This document shows positions 35,296-49,171 of a DNA stretch of 64,000 bases, piece after piece (position 1 is the first letter of the stretch; each line of letters opens with the position of its first letter). Both the position numbers and the translations under genes were made by a program. Source of the DNA: Pomacea canaliculata (Eukaryota; Mollusca; Gastropoda; Architaenioglossa; Ampullariidae); assembly GCF_003073045.1 (NCBI RefSeq), contig NC_037590.1:20177708-20241707 (forward strand), in the 5' to 3' direction. Below the pieces are notes generated by a model. That model searched no databases. It worked only from the letters and a program-made list of their open reading frames with translations, and was not told where the DNA came from.

Positions 35296-37093
35296 CTTTA
35301 GCATTATTTTACAAATTAATCCTGTGAAAATGTTGCTTTACCAACAGTCGAGAACCTTCTTCCATTAGCCTCTATTCCCTAACCACCCCAACATACCCTC
35401 CCTTGCTGTCTGTCGCCAGTCTTCTCAACCTGCACATTACAAATAATAATTGTCACCCTTGTCATTGCAGGCAGCGTTAATATACAAAATAATTAATGCT
35501 TTTTATGTAAATAAATCATAATTTAATCATCATTAGCTAGATATCAGTTAAAAAAATAATGGAAGAATAGAAAGCCTAAAATGTGAGTAAACCCAGTTTT
35601 TTTAAGTTAGCATATCTATAAAGACTCACACGTGGAATATTAAACGGCATTTTTTTTTTACTCGATGACTAAAAAGGGCCAGCGGTCATGATTTTGACCG
35701 ACCGACAGACTACATGTTGACAGAGAACTGACAAAATATCTTTCAGTGATAAATTTTAAGTGAAATAACCCCACCAAAAATGTAAACTAGAGAGATAGTT
35801 AAGACGTTTCTGAAGCAAATTGTTGAGAAACGTTTTTTTTAGTCTCCATTTAAACAAGTAAGTAATAAAAAAATAAAGAAATAACTACATATCAAGAGCG
35901 TAAATACAATCAGAAGGTAGCGCATGAATTTTTTTTAGATTAGTACATGGTCTTCACCGGAACAGCAATGATGTAATATAAATTGTTTGTTATATCTTTA
36001 ACCTACAACAATGCGATGCTTGTAGGCTCAGAGATAAACAATTTTATAATAAACTTCAATAAATGGTACACATGTACTGTTGGTGAACCTATTAAAATCA
36101 TGTTGTGTTGATACTCTCTTCTTCTCTCATAAAGGATGAATCTAAAGTATAAAATCTTTGAAGCGAAATGCAGAGTTTAGCAAAAACTACCTAAATGACA
36201 TCCACCCACACATGCATACCAGCGAAAAATTCAAAGGCGCACAGACGTACAAGGTGGCACAAATACAGAGATGCACGAAGACACGAAAAGATACACATAC
36301 ATTCTCTCTCTCTCACTCACACACACACACACACACATTCAAACACACGTGCAAGCTTGATGATGAAAATGTACACACAGGCGCACAATAAATATATATT
36401 TATATCAGCATTATAAAGTTATATATAGAAATGATATGAAATCACAAAAAAAAAACTTTGACAGTAAGGTTGAACTTTACAGGTTTTGAGTTCTCTGGAG
36501 TTTAAATCTATCTCTTTGATCGTCTTTCAAGTGGACTACACATTCCACAAACGCGAAACTTGACACATGACCTCCCACTGATAAACGCACTCTCCAGGCA
36601 TGAGGGAACCTATAGCGGTCAATACGAGAAGGATAGATGACAATGGACATCAACTGTTCATACATTTAACAGCAAGTCTTTGTAAGGAGTAGTGTAAGGT
36701 GATGTAATTATTTATTTGTTGAATCAATCGCATGGTCTTTCCTCTCTTCTTTGCCACAAAACATATGGTGTACGTTGAATGAAAGACGACACATGTTTTC
36801 AAGAGGTTGCCTCGCGTGTATGTAAGCTGTAAGAGTTCGTATAAGCTATATCTGCGAACTTTATCTAATCACAGTAATTGGTCGTAGTCACATTTCGAGG
36901 CGAAGGGCTGGAGACAGCATCACCGCAATTAATATTTTGAACTTTGCATCTACCACACCCCCTTTCTTCCCCATACCCTTCCCAGATGTCTTGGTCACGC
37001 GCTGGGACACTAGTGACAGACCATTGTAAGACCATTTGTCAGAGTTCCATGTCATTGCGACACCGGAGCGAAGGCGGAGCTGACCTGCCACAC
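35296..37093. other. D-E intergenic region
   Basis: Non-coding. A candidate poly(A) signal AATAAA for gene D lies at 35510-35515, about 215 bases past its stop. CT and CA simple repeats occur near 36300-36345. TATAAG near 36840 is a weak promoter candidate for gene E, about 250 bases before its ATG. No other gene is recognised. Confidence 0.5.
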
Positions 37094-40000
37094 ATGGAAC
37101 TGCTATTTGGAACAGATGTTCCACTTTATATTCTACTGCTAGCAGTGGTGTGCATTTTGCTCTGTATGTAAGTATGATGTAAGTTTTATGAATCTGGAAC
37201 ATTTTTTTGTTTGTTTAATGATTTATTTTTGAGAACACAGTTATTTCCCCGCATTTGCCTTTAAACATGAACGTTATTTCTTTGTAAAGTGTCTGGAAAA
37301 AAGGCTCCAAAGAAATCTTTTTTTACGTTCCTAGAAAAACTCTTTCAAGAAAAATTTCTTTCTTTAGGTTTCTATATCTATTTTATCTTTTAATGGTAGA
37401 CATGATGAGATAACAACGCCAAGACGAAATGTACTTTAAACTAAAGAAATTCAGTCGTAATACATTTTTAAGTAAGTCGTATCGCCTGAAGGAAAAAAAG
37501 ACAACAGTTACAGTGAATATTTATACAACCATAGCAGGACTCAAAGCAATTTTACACACCACACACACACACACAAAGAAAAAGAGAGAAGAGTACCGGG
37601 AAAAAATGGACCAACGGTCAACCCTCGAAGAAAGGTTTCACATCCAGAGAGGTTTGTAGAGAAACGAACCCACGACGATTATTTTTACTGTCAGAAACTA
37701 CTCCTTAATCATTCAAGAGATGAAGGTTTGAAACTGTGCAATAGAACAGACACACTATGGAGAACTACTTTATTGAATCACAAAGCATTGTTGGGTAAGT
37801 ATTGTGTGTAGACAAATTCTCACATGAGCGAAAAAGAAACTCATCAATTTTACTCGTATTCGTCTTTGTAGCTACGGGACATGGCCATTTGGACTGTGGA
37901 AGTCCTTGGGTATTGATGGACCGAACCCTGAGGCTTTCTTTGGCAACCAGCGAGAACTAAACAGAGAGGTATCATTTCTAAATGCACCTCTCCACTAGGG
38001 TATTAATTAACCTCGGCTGTAAAGATAGATTAAGATGCATTGGAACTACACTGCTACACCAGTATGTAATGTATGTAATGTTACCAGATGTCTCCGCTCT
38101 TTATATTATCCTCGGACTTTCGTCATTCATCGTTGCTTAAAAAAAAATCCCTCACGGACAATGCTTTTTCTAATTTTCTTTGTCTTGTAGTTTGGAACAG
38201 GGTAACTTTCTTTAGATACTCCAGACCAGTTTTTTACTGTTTTTCCATACCTGATGCTTTTCTTAGCCGCTTCTTTCATTTGCTTGGCTAAAATTATCAA
38301 TTTTCATTTGGGTATCATCTGTTAGGACGCTGAACATAGATTTTAATGATAAGATGAAATCTTAAATTGTTTTACTAATTTTTTTCTTCTTGTTATTATT
38401 AAGAAAGGATAATTATGATAATTTAGAAAGAATAATAGAAAATTTATAGCAATTTTATCTGCTAAATGGCTGATTAAATTATTATTTGTGAAAATATTTG
38501 CAGGGAAACCAAACTTGCTTTCGAAAATGGACACAGAGATACGGCCGCACATTCGGGTATGGTGCACAGTAGTTTCTTCAAAGACAAAAGAAAAAACAAC
38601 AACAGCAAAATCACTAAACATTTTGTATTTTTTAAGATTTATGGACATTCACAATGATCACGAAATATTTACCTGGAAATAAAACAAACTGTAGAGGGAC
38701 CAACAAAAATCAGTAGAAACGATACTTTAATCAGAGACTGTCAATGCGATGTTTTATCCAAACACAAACCATGTCATGAAGGCTTTCAATAAAACTATGG
38801 TAAACAAAGTTATTACTATTTTCGATGCTTGTTAAGCTTTTTTCTATGTAATTTTAAAATTCATTCATCGAGTTAAAGCAGCAAATACCAGTCTATGAGC
38901 GTTGTATTAGAGTGTAATTGTTGAAAGATGTTGAGCCAATGTTGGCTGAGTAATAGCCTTTGTTGGAATTTCTGCCAACGTATACAGCACAGTACAAATA
39001 ATACTGAGAAATAAAAATTAATTATTATAGATTTGGTGATTTTGATATCAACCGATTTCTCCTAAAAGTTATCAATGCCTGTTCTCTGGTCTGTAGAATT
39101 TATTCAGGACGTCAGCCTCTCCTTGTAACCAGCGACCTGGATATTCTGAAAGAAGTGCTTGTGAAAAAGTTCAGCAAGTTTACAGACAGATTTGTGAGTC
39201 ATTTCCAAGCATTATCAATCACATTCCTAAATCACACTTTTTCTAATGACTCTAAAGCAAGATACTATTTTTTCTGCGTGAATTCCCTTTTTCGTTCTCA
39301 AGCTACACGAATGCAAACAGCATTATGCATAGACAGGTGTCACGTTTGCACACTGACAGTTCAAAACAAATAGTCCTACATTTTCAAACCTATTCTTGTA
39401 CAATCATGACATCTCTCCTAATAACCTCCTGCGTATGGTGAGTTTCGTAGGTTTGTAAATATCTCGAAAATGGAATGAACGGATATCCTACTAGGTTTCA
39501 GGAAAAGAGCATTGCACAAAGCTTTACCTACTCATCAGAAATGCATTTGTACTTATCTTTCAGCGAGGAATGTTTTCAGGAGCTTCAGTTTTTATCTCTT
39601 AGTTGCTTATTGTAAAACGCTTAAACTGAAATAAAAAACAAAAGCACAGAAAGAATTTAGTAACAGTGAGGTTGTGTTCAGGTCGTAAATGACATAAATG
39701 CGGAGGTCAACCGAGTTCACCTGATTAACGCCAAGGGAGCTCAGTGGAGGAGGATTCGCAAACTTCTGACATCAGCCTTCACTACTAGCAAACTGAGACA
39801 GGTAGGAGCAGGACACCTTTATTTTATGCCAGCTGCAATCCTTTCTGGCCATCTTCACCACAAACAGTTTCCTGGTATCTCACCTCCAGCATTAGGGTTA
39901 TAGTCAGTTGAAAAGGACTCCATTTGTAACTTCTAGCTCATGTAAAAGAAGCTAAAGTTGTACTGATTACCAAATAGCTAAAGCTAGATATCTATGTCAC

Positions 40001-43000
40001 AGAAACAAAGAAAACATGGTTTCTCACTTGCAACTTTGTGTGCAAATTGTGACAGTTTGAGCCGTGGATCAACAGGTGCTGCACTGATCTCGTCGCCAAC
40101 TTCGAAGGGATGATAAGGAAAGATGAGAGGATCGATGTAAAGAAGTAAGCATTCGTTCTTATGAAATTAATCAATCATAGTGTACACGATGATTTCGCGT
40201 TTGTTGATGTGTGTGTATTTGTGTGTTTGAGTGCTAGTGTGTTTGTATGTGCACGTTTGTGTTGAGTTTAAGAAAACATAACGACTATACACACGTTTGT
40301 GACTTACATCTGAACATGGTGTGATACAGACATACGTTATTGCGCTAGTCCAATTCAACGAAAAAAATTAATAAATCTTAATTTTCTTTTCCGCATCGAC
40401 TATCAGGCTGTTTGGAGGTTTCTCTATGGACGTGATAGCGAGGACAGCTTTCGGAATCGAAGTAAACTCTCAAAAAGACTTCGATGAACCGCTTGTAAGA
40501 GATGCCAAAATTGCTTTGGACAACATGAATACTGGAACACCATTCCTCGTGATTCGAAGTTAGTTTCACAAAACATTTATCAGAACAAAATGAGAAAACA
40601 AAGTTATGAATGAATGAATGGTTATACAATTCCATTTGAAAAGGAAAGGACAAAATCTCTTGAGAGTTTAGGGGGTTACTTACGTATATACAGTGTTGTC
40701 CATAGGATATACCATGGGAATCCCATGGGATAGGATGGGATGGGACAGGAATAAATTGCCGTGCGATGGAATGGGATGGGATAGAAAAATATGTCCCATG
40801 GACAACCCTGCCTATATATATATATAGGCGCACTTACTGCAATCATAAAATATGTAGACTTTTAAAATATATTTTTATGTTTATTTATTTCTAAACAAAA
40901 CAGGAAATGTTACATAGTGAAATCCGAATGATCTGAAAATGCATAAACATCCAATATAATTTAAGCAGCAAACGCATGTTGTACTCACTAGAAAAGAGAC
41001 TGTTATACGTTTCAGTATTATTTCCCTTTCTCGCACCTGTTCTGAAACTTCTCAGAACCTATTTCTTGAAGATAACAGCAATACATTCTCTTGTGAGAAA
41101 TATTGAAGGCATCATCGAGTCTAGGAAAAAGGCGAAGAGCGAGCAGGTCAGTTGGAACTAACAGTCTGTATGACAGTCATACATGCACGTGCAAAAACGC
41201 TTTTATAATACAAGCATAAGCTAATAAGTGCGACCATAAAACACGTAGAAAAGCCAAAAAATGTACTTATATATATTTATATACAAACGAAGTCAACAAT
41301 AATTTCTGTCGATGTTGATGGCAACGATAACCTTGTACAGTTCATTACCACATTTCTTGGAGTGTACGCTTGCCGCTTGTTATTGCTCAACGAGACTTCA
41401 TGGTCTAGTTCACAATTGTTATTTATGTACTTCATTCTAGTCCGTGCTCTGTACAGAAACAAGCAGACTTTCTCCAAATGATTCTCACTTATGAAAGATC
41501 AGAAGACGGCGAGCAACCACATGTGGAACAAAAGTGTAAGGTTTTATGATTAAAGGACTTATTGAAAAGCTCTCTACATTGCGTGAAAAACTTCAAAAAC
41601 TTAAAAAAGTGTTTACCGATAATAGTAACTAATTTGGTTCCCCCTTCAATAAAAGAAGTGTCTGTTACCTTCGGTATTCATTCAGGAAGACAGCAAAGGT
41701 TAACAAAAACTCAATGATATTAAGAGACCTTCCATTAGATTAACTGTGCCTATAAGGTTCTTGTAGCTCTCGTAGTTAGACATGAATCTGTCTCCATGTT
41801 TTCTATAATAAATAAAGGCAACTGGACTGTGTTGCAGCTATGTCTAGGCTTGAAATCCTCGGACAGGCCTTCCTCTTCTTTGTCGCTGCCTATGAGACCA
41901 CATCCTCTACACTGCAGTTCATGGCTTACTGTCTTGCTCGCCACCCAGACATTCAGCAAAAAATTCTTCAAGAGATCGAGATAGAACTTAGTGATGTGTG
42001 TATCTCACGGAGTTAAAACTTTTTAAAAACACTTTTATTTAACTCACCATGCTTGCTTTATTATCTCTCTGTCTGCCAATTTTGTGATTGATATTCTATC
42101 CGCTTTCCATTATCCTAGAGGTCTAAAATTACACCAATTACGGGTGACGATGCAACATTAAATTATTTCCATCAGTCCACAAGTTGTAAAATAATTTTAT
42201 TATAAAGTTTAATTTTGTATGAAAACTGATAGCCCGAATTATAGGTAACTGCTGCATTAGGACTAGTAAACTAGATGCTAGATTAGCAATCGTCATGTTG
42301 TGATGACACTCGATCTTCTCGATCTTCTCGAGAGAAAACATAGATGAGTGAAACCATAAAACAACAACAAAAAAAGACGCATGCAAAAGAAAATGTAATA
42401 GCATCAGGAAAAACTACACAAGAAAGACAAATTAGACAAGTGCAATACTGACAACACACATCACAAGTACGAGCATTAGAAACACCGGAGCAACATCAAG
42501 CTCTTTGCGGAGGGACAAGCGGATGTGGCACATAGCAGAGTAAAATGTCTCGAAGGTCTGATGATAAAAGACTCAGATTTTACAAAGCTCACAGAAAAGA
42601 AGCCGTGAAATTGTGCAGCTCATGATGAAATGGATGGTACGAGAACTTATAGCCTCAATTAGGTTTAAAGATTTTAAAATAAAATAAGTAAAAAATAAAT
42701 TTAAAAGACACTTTCATTTGAAATTTACTAAGACGGTAACATGATTTTTATCCTAATGCCTCATGATTTTCTTTAATACATATACCGTTAGATGTAAGGG
42801 GCACGCTCTTAAGCTTTTAAAACTGTGATCATCCGAATTTTCAACTTAAACTGCCCCATTTTAAGTATATTTCAAATAGAAGTGTTTTAATTTCTTTACC
42901 TTGTTTTATTTCTCCAATTAACATAAAATACTTTCAGGGAATGGGCATTTGGTAGAGAAGCTATTTGATAATATAGTTTGTAACTTTTATATAAGCTTTA

Positions 43001-45307
43001 CTTCTTGCATAAAAGACATGTTTACACCTGTGCTGGCAAAAACACACGTTGTTTATCGCCAGAAGAAGTATTTTTAATGTAACAATGTAACATCTTAACG
43101 TTTAAAATATTTTGGCGTATTTAACTATTTTTCCTCTAAGTTTCCTGAAAAGGTTGACAAAATATATTTTCGTCCCTTGAATATTTCAGATGTGAAGAAA
43201 CGCAAACACAGCAAACACGCAGACAACAAACAAACACAAAACCCCACTTATATTCCTCTTAAAATATGTTCGGATTTCGTTTTGAGTTAAAGAATAGTAA
43301 TTTTTAAACAATGTTGTATTGTTTGCTGAGAAATAAATTACCTGTTGAATGGCTTTGTTTCAATTTAGTTATAATTTTGTCTAATCTTACTCGAAATAAT
43401 CTATTCTGTTGCAGGAAAATCCGTCATACGACAAAATGGCGAAGTTGAAATATTTAGATGCCGCTATACACGAGACACTCAGAATGTTTCCACCAATTAA
43501 CACGTAAAGTGCTTTGTCTTCTGTAACAGCAGCAGGAGATAACAATATTTACAGGGATCGTTCTAAGTGTTAAGGATGCAGTTTACTATAAGTATATAAA
43601 AGTAACTTGTTATTAAAGAATATGCTTCACAAACATGGAGAACTTAGCTGTCAATATTCTCTAGCTTCTTCTGTGTGTAACATCTCGCAAAGCTTGTAAA
43701 GTTGGACAGAAAAATTTGTTTCTGTCACTTTATTTCTCTGTTTTCCCTGTCTAGCGGTTGTGCTGCTAATCACAGAATTTAGTTTCAGTAAAAATGTATT
43801 TTTATTTCAGAGTCAATCGACTGGCGTCTGAGACCGTTACCATCAAGGGGGTAACAATCCCGGCAGGGGGAGGAGTTATCGTTCCTATCATCCAGGTGTT
43901 GCAGGATCCTGAATACTTTCCCGAGCCTGACAAGTTTATTCCTGAACGGTAAGAGAGTGAAAAAAAGTATTTTCAAAGCAAGTTTGACACTTTTTTTTTC
44001 TAAAGTCATGTCATGTTGGCGAGTTCACACTACATCATTATTATTATAACTTTCCTTTCAAACTTGAAACTTTATTTCTGAAGTCATGACGTAAGCCTGA
44101 CCGGACTATACTTCTTATCGTAACTTACCTTGCCAATTATTATTTGTATTAAAAGGTGTACATATGAGAGATTTTTGTCTGTACAGAATTACAGACGTGT
44201 TTATTGGTAGACACTCTCTGAAGCCCTCGTCTAACATAGCAGCTGTGCGAAACGCGTGGGTCACTATTAAATTTATCTGAAAGTTTTAAAGTTTCTCAGA
44301 ATGAGTTATAAAACACATACCAAATCGATATGATGGTCTTATGTACGGCGACATCTATGGCTTTAGCAGTGAGCTCACATTTAACCCTGATATAAAACAA
44401 TACAAATGCAAACTAAAGAAACATTATTACTAAAGCATAGACTTATGGCAACTTGTTTTGTATCGCTGGCTGCATCTGATGCAAAACCCAGTTTTTGCCA
44501 TAATCTTGTCAGTTTTGTGGGCTTTTCATATATCTTGGTGGGCAACAGATCAGTTGGTTTGAGCGATGTCAACAATTTGTTTAGTAAGGTTATACCTTTG
44601 TAAAAATAAGGTAATCCGCGAGGCTCTGGTTAGTTTATCCTTCGGGAAAGTTATTGAGTGGATGCGCTGCTTGAGCCAATTCTTCAGAGAAAGGTTTGAG
44701 TTAAAAAGATTGACAACCCGCATTGCCTAAGACACTTCAAGCCTCATGGAACTTCTACAAGGGTAATGTAAAAAAAGTGATCAAAACCTTTATTTATTAA
44801 AACTGTGCAAACGGTATACTGGAATATACAAGTATCATATTTCGCTAAATTTAACTTTTATATTTTCCTCGTTTCCAAAGTCAAATAAATTTGTTAACGA
44901 ATATCGCACGTTGCGCAGGTTTTTGACCGAAAACAAAGCCAACATAAACCCCATCTCCTACCTGGCCTTTGGGTTCGGTCCTCGTCTGTGCATCGGCAGG
45001 CGACTGGCGCTGCTGGAAGTCAAGATGGCCATGGTCCACGTGCTTCGGAAAATGCAGTTTGTCAAGACGGACGACCTCCCGGTTAGTTCAAGTTTTCCTT
45101 CTTGACGACATTGAAATGTTTCGATGATTTTCATCGAAGATGACACTACATCAAGATATATCACATCATCATCTCTATAGTCCAAGTGAAATTTATCTGA
45201 TCTGTCTCCAGGACACTCTCAACTTCAAGAGCGGAACTTCTCTCAGTCCAACCGAGAAGCCGCTGATGGTGAAGGCTGTATTACGAAAGTCAGCAGTTTT
45301 GGACTGA
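37094..45307 (+). CDS. Gene E: CYP3-clan cytochrome P450, intact, 511 aa, AAYETT I-helix
   Basis: Exons are 37094-37167, 37872-37968, 38504-38556, 39097-39193, 39682-39801, 40056-40144, 40407-40558, 41016-41146, 41457-41535, 41838-41995, 43415-43503, 43811-43948, 44919-45081 and 45212-45307 (1536 bases). The reading is open throughout. The start is placed by alignment with the other genes; the frame is open further upstream, so a slightly longer N terminus is not excluded. Motifs are the anchor MELLFGTDVP, WRRIR 129-133, I-helix AAYETT 314-319, ETLR 370-373, PERF, and FGFGPRLCIG 443-452 with Cys450. The usual Gly of the I-helix AGxET motif is Ala315. Exon 6 begins FEPWINR where the others have MExYI. 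Introns are long (intron 10 is 1.4 kb) and hold a hAT-like MITE in intron 7 and a dispersed repeat in intron 10. Exon sizes match gene D. Confidence 0.94.
40691..40810. mobile_element. hAT-like MITE with GGGATGGGAC core, gene E intron 7
   Basis: Begins CAGTGTTGTCCATAGG and ends CCATGGACAACCCTG, an inverted pair. Flanks CGTATATA (40683-40690) and CCTATATA (40811-40818) match at 7 of 8 bases, consistent with an 8-bp hAT target duplication. The inside has the self-complementary CATGGGAATCCCATG and GGGATGGGAT repeats. It has no coding capacity. Confidence 0.75.
42100..42770. repeat. Dispersed repeat, copy in gene E intron 10
   Basis: Matches 13690-14050 in gene B intron 6 in two blocks, about 42110-42270 and 42655-42745, separated by about 380 bases not present in the other copy. 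The element class is unknown. Confidence 0.5.
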
Positions 45308-48300
45308 AAGTCATCATTCGGAAACAAATCATGGGAATCAAGTAAACAAAATGAAACTGCGCCACTTGAGCTTCAATAAATAAGCAGAATCTATAGAAGT
45401 TCAGCTTGAAGACACATCCTGTTCAACTTAAAGCAACAGTTATTCATTCACACTATACCTGCTTTCTGTTTGTATTCACTTATCTCCTTTTCAGGATATT
45501 TAAATCATTGGATGTTACTTGAAATTATTTACATTTTACAGTTTTTTTAACGATTGCACCATTGTTCTTTTCGCACCTCACCTAACTGATTTAACAAACC
45601 TTTACTGTGTCAACATCAAACAAAATATGAAACTTATTCCAAAGCGTTTTGCCGTTAAACCACAATATATATTGAAATTATTGACCATAATCTTAAAATT
45701 CTAACCAAACGTGACAACTGCATAGAAAAATCCTTTCGACACTACTTAGAAGACTTTGTTCTTCCAAAGTTATGGGGATTGAAATGCTCTTTAATACCGT
45801 TTCTTTTATCTCTCCGTCCAAATATTATTTTTTAACATTTGGGTGAGACTTCGCAAAAATACTAGTTCCTAAATCTGGGTAAATACCGTGCTCATGATAT
45901 ACGGCTACACATTGTCCCAAGCACAAAGTCAACAACACAAAGGTTAGGGCACGCTGACACTGTGAGGGCGACACATGAGGAGATAACACCGTGCGTTAAT
46001 TAGGTGTAATTATGTACTTATGTACTTATTACAAATGTGGCCACAAATCTGAGGTAAAAAATGCAACCAACTAGATCCCTGGTGCCTATGGTTACTCGAT
46101 ACAGATTTGTATGGATTGTTATTTGTTACTTGCAGTTTTTATCCTGAGGGACAAGGGAAAGTTAAAAATATTTGTTTCCCCTCTTCCAAGTCATTTAAAT
46201 CCAAGGGACAGAACCTGGCTAAATCTTCTGACAGCTCAGAAACCGCCATCTTGGTAGTCATAAGGCAATACTGTCTAAGAATTTGGAATGTCCTACCACT
46301 GTCTTCTGAATTTCCAATAAACCGAATGCTGTTTTCTTGAACTGCTTTAGTTCTGTTATGTCAGTACCGAGGAGAGAGTTGTCAATCTTGTTTATATTTT
46401 ATGCTAGTTTGTATGACACAAGATGACTGCATGGTGGTTTTAGAAAGCTGAAGAGCAGTGCGGTCGTGTGAGGTGTCCTACCAGGGTAGGGGCATATAAA
46501 ATATCACTCAATGCTTAAAAAAATAGAAGGGAAAAAACTCATGGTACATTCAGGATTTGTTCTAGCATGGACTACTTCCCTTTAACAGCTGATGCCAGCC
46601 AATCAGGTACTTTGTTATGTTTGAAAGTAGGCAAGTTTTCGTTGACTAAGCGCCATTTTTCAGTAGTTGAGGGTTACTGTATTCGACATGGATTTGTACT
46701 CAAACAACTGCGAATTACAAGAAATTGGTCAGTAATATTTAAAGCCTAATGTCTATTCTAATAAAATATATGTGTTTGCATGTAATATAGAAATAGTTTT
46801 TTAGATAATTTTCGATGTTTTTCATCTACTTTCCCGGTTTCATCTCTGTCCCATACAGCTACAATCTTTCATTTGATTAAGTAGAAGAAAACAAAACATA
46901 TAATTCTTAAAAGTGACACCATGTAAATGTTTAAAATGCTCTTTAAAGCAGGTTTTAACAGTTGGTTGTCTTTATTAAAGGTTATTAGTTATAAATATTC
47001 AAAAACATCCGATCGCAGGCTTTTCAGTCCTCTGTACTTTCCATCAACCGGTTACGGCGACCTGGCCTTGACATTGTCACCATTTTCGACCGGCGTCACT
47101 CGTTGTAAGCCGAGATAATAACTCGTCCCACCCCTTCTTGCGACCTGTGAGTGTCAGCCGACAAGCACTCTTACAGCTGCCTGACGGCAGATACATGCTA
47201 TGTCCTCAATGAACTGAAAGCACTCAGCGAACGAGTTTTGCTGGAAGTGCAGGGTGGATAAGTATAACAGGTTTTAACAGCATTACGTGAATGATTTTTA
47301 TGGAAGGATTCGTAAAGAGAAGGAACGAGAAACAAGTGGAAAATGATATTCCAATAGGTGTAACTATATTGTGCAAAAAAAATATAAATTCTGCATGAGA
47401 AACAGTGCCTACACAAACATTTTGTAGTAGGACTGTACAGTTCAGATGGGAAATGTTTTCACAGAAGAAGGCAGGTGCAGAACACGCAGGTAGAGAAGAG
47501 AATGTAGGAACAGAAGAACGTGCAGACCTCTTTTTCACAAATACCATCTTCAGTCGGTCAGCAAGGTTTTGAGAGATCTTGAGTAACACCCAGCACTCCT
47601 TTTCCCTCTTTACCCGATATCTCGAGGCAAATGAACTCCATTGTCTGTCACAGCCATCAGTATCATTGACACATCTGGAACAATATAATATAGAATTTAC
47701 AATAAGCTTACAAGAGATTAAGGTATTTGACATGCGTCGTCTGACAATCGAAGGTTGAAAATCGGCCTTCGTCCGATGGGTATGGGAGTTTGGTGGTCAT
47801 ACGGGGTTTCCCGCAGGATATTCTCCAAGATTGTAACAGCACACATATAATGATCACCCTTGACGTATGCCTAATGTGATGTGAAAGTAATCTTCTAACT
47901 GGTTTTCCAGCAGTACTAAGTTCTAAGAGCTATTATTCAGCACTTCCCGTGTCAGCCCTTCTTGCCAAAGTAAGTTCTCATAGTCTCACTGATATCTGGT
48001 AAATGTAAGCGTTTGGACGTTTGTGTTTAGCTGTTAGCAGTTTGTAGTGGAATAAATCAAATATTACTGCAAAGAAGAACAGTTTGTAGTTATGAGTTAT
48101 TATCATTTGATACTTATCAACTTTTTCTTTTCCATCCTTCGCTGTCCGTTATCTACCCTTCAATGTAACGAAGGCTCCCAGTATACCGGGTAAGAAGGAC
48201 ACCTGTGTATGTCTGGTAACAAGGTGCCCAACTTCTTTCTTTGTACCTGGTGGTGCTGTGGATATCGGGGACCCAGTCCCGTTGCCGGGAAGTGAATTGA

Positions 48301-48779
48301 CCTCGCCTCCCCTCGGGGTCATGTGCTCCTCCTATGCTGTGCCCGCCAGACATCGGATAAGATTACCTTGTCCCGACATTCTCACCCCGAGGTTTGGTCT
48401 CTCAGTGTTTAAATGAAAATGCGTCGTCTGCTAAGTGCTTGGTAAATGTTTTTTTATGAAATCGCAGGCAAACGTAGCTACAACAGACTTAAATGAGTTC
48501 CTAAATATCCCTAACTACAGTTACTGCATGAAAAGTAGGGAAAAAATGTTGGAATCCAGCTGCGGAGTGTTGTCGAAATCCAGCTGTGCAAAGTTGGAAA
48601 CCAGAGGTAAAATTATTCCGGAATCCAATGTCCATGTTGCAAGAAAAAGTGTTTGTGAAACTGTCGTAACTAGTAACAGACATAATATTGCACAGATCTG
48701 AGTGCATCTTAATGTGTAATGTATTTGAATGTGTAATGTACTGCTGTATCGTGTTACCTCCTCCTCCTCCTCCTCCTCC

Positions 48780-48818
<39 letters not shown>

Positions 48819-49171
48819 ATCATCTAGAAACGTTTTTTTGTAAACCCATTTTATTCGATCAAAAGTGCACGACAAATAAAAAAACCCACCTTGTATTAAA
48901 ACTAGAAGAGTGATTCAGCGATTGTCATCGCAGAAGGTGGAGAGTTATCTGGGTGGTTGCGAAATCAGGGTAAACATTGCACACACTTTCGGCTGGTGCA
49001 AAACTTGCTGCCCTTTGTACCGGGTACCCTGAGTACTCAAAGTGTGTTTGTCGTTCACACTGCACGTACGGAAACTTACAGCACACATTACTTTTTAAGA
49101 GTGTTTTTACTGTTCAGCCATTTTCATACAAAATCAGTGTATATACAGAAGACATCTTTACTGAGACTAGG
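45308..49171. other. E-F intergenic region
   Basis: Non-coding. AATAAA at 45375-45380, 68 bases past the gene E stop, is a good poly(A) signal candidate. A GC-rich patch near 48220-48360 looks like an old repeat but is not identified. A (CTC)n(ATC)n microsatellite lies at 48757-48818. The short block 47194-47230 recurs downstream of gene G at 63836-63872. Frames of up to 169 residues on the minus strand (47224-47733) show no domain. Confidence 0.5.
48757..48818. repeat. (CTC)n(ATC)n compound microsatellite
   Basis: About 24 bases of CTC repeats passing into about 38 bases of CAT repeats. Confidence 0.9.

Noticed and set aside
40378-40833. 151-residue minus-strand frame over gene E exon 7
   Set aside because: It is antisense to a conserved P450 exon and to a MITE; a shadow frame.
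47224-47733. 169-residue minus-strand frame in the E-F spacer
   Set aside because: Composition and content suggest chance; no domain, signal or conserved neighbour supports it.
48220-48360. GC-rich patch resembling a tRNA or SINE head
   Set aside because: No A and B box pair with proper spacing and no cloverleaf could be drawn; left as unidentified.
48521-48823. Minus-strand frame with poly-Asp and poly-Glu
   Set aside because: It is produced by the CTC/ATC compound microsatellite.
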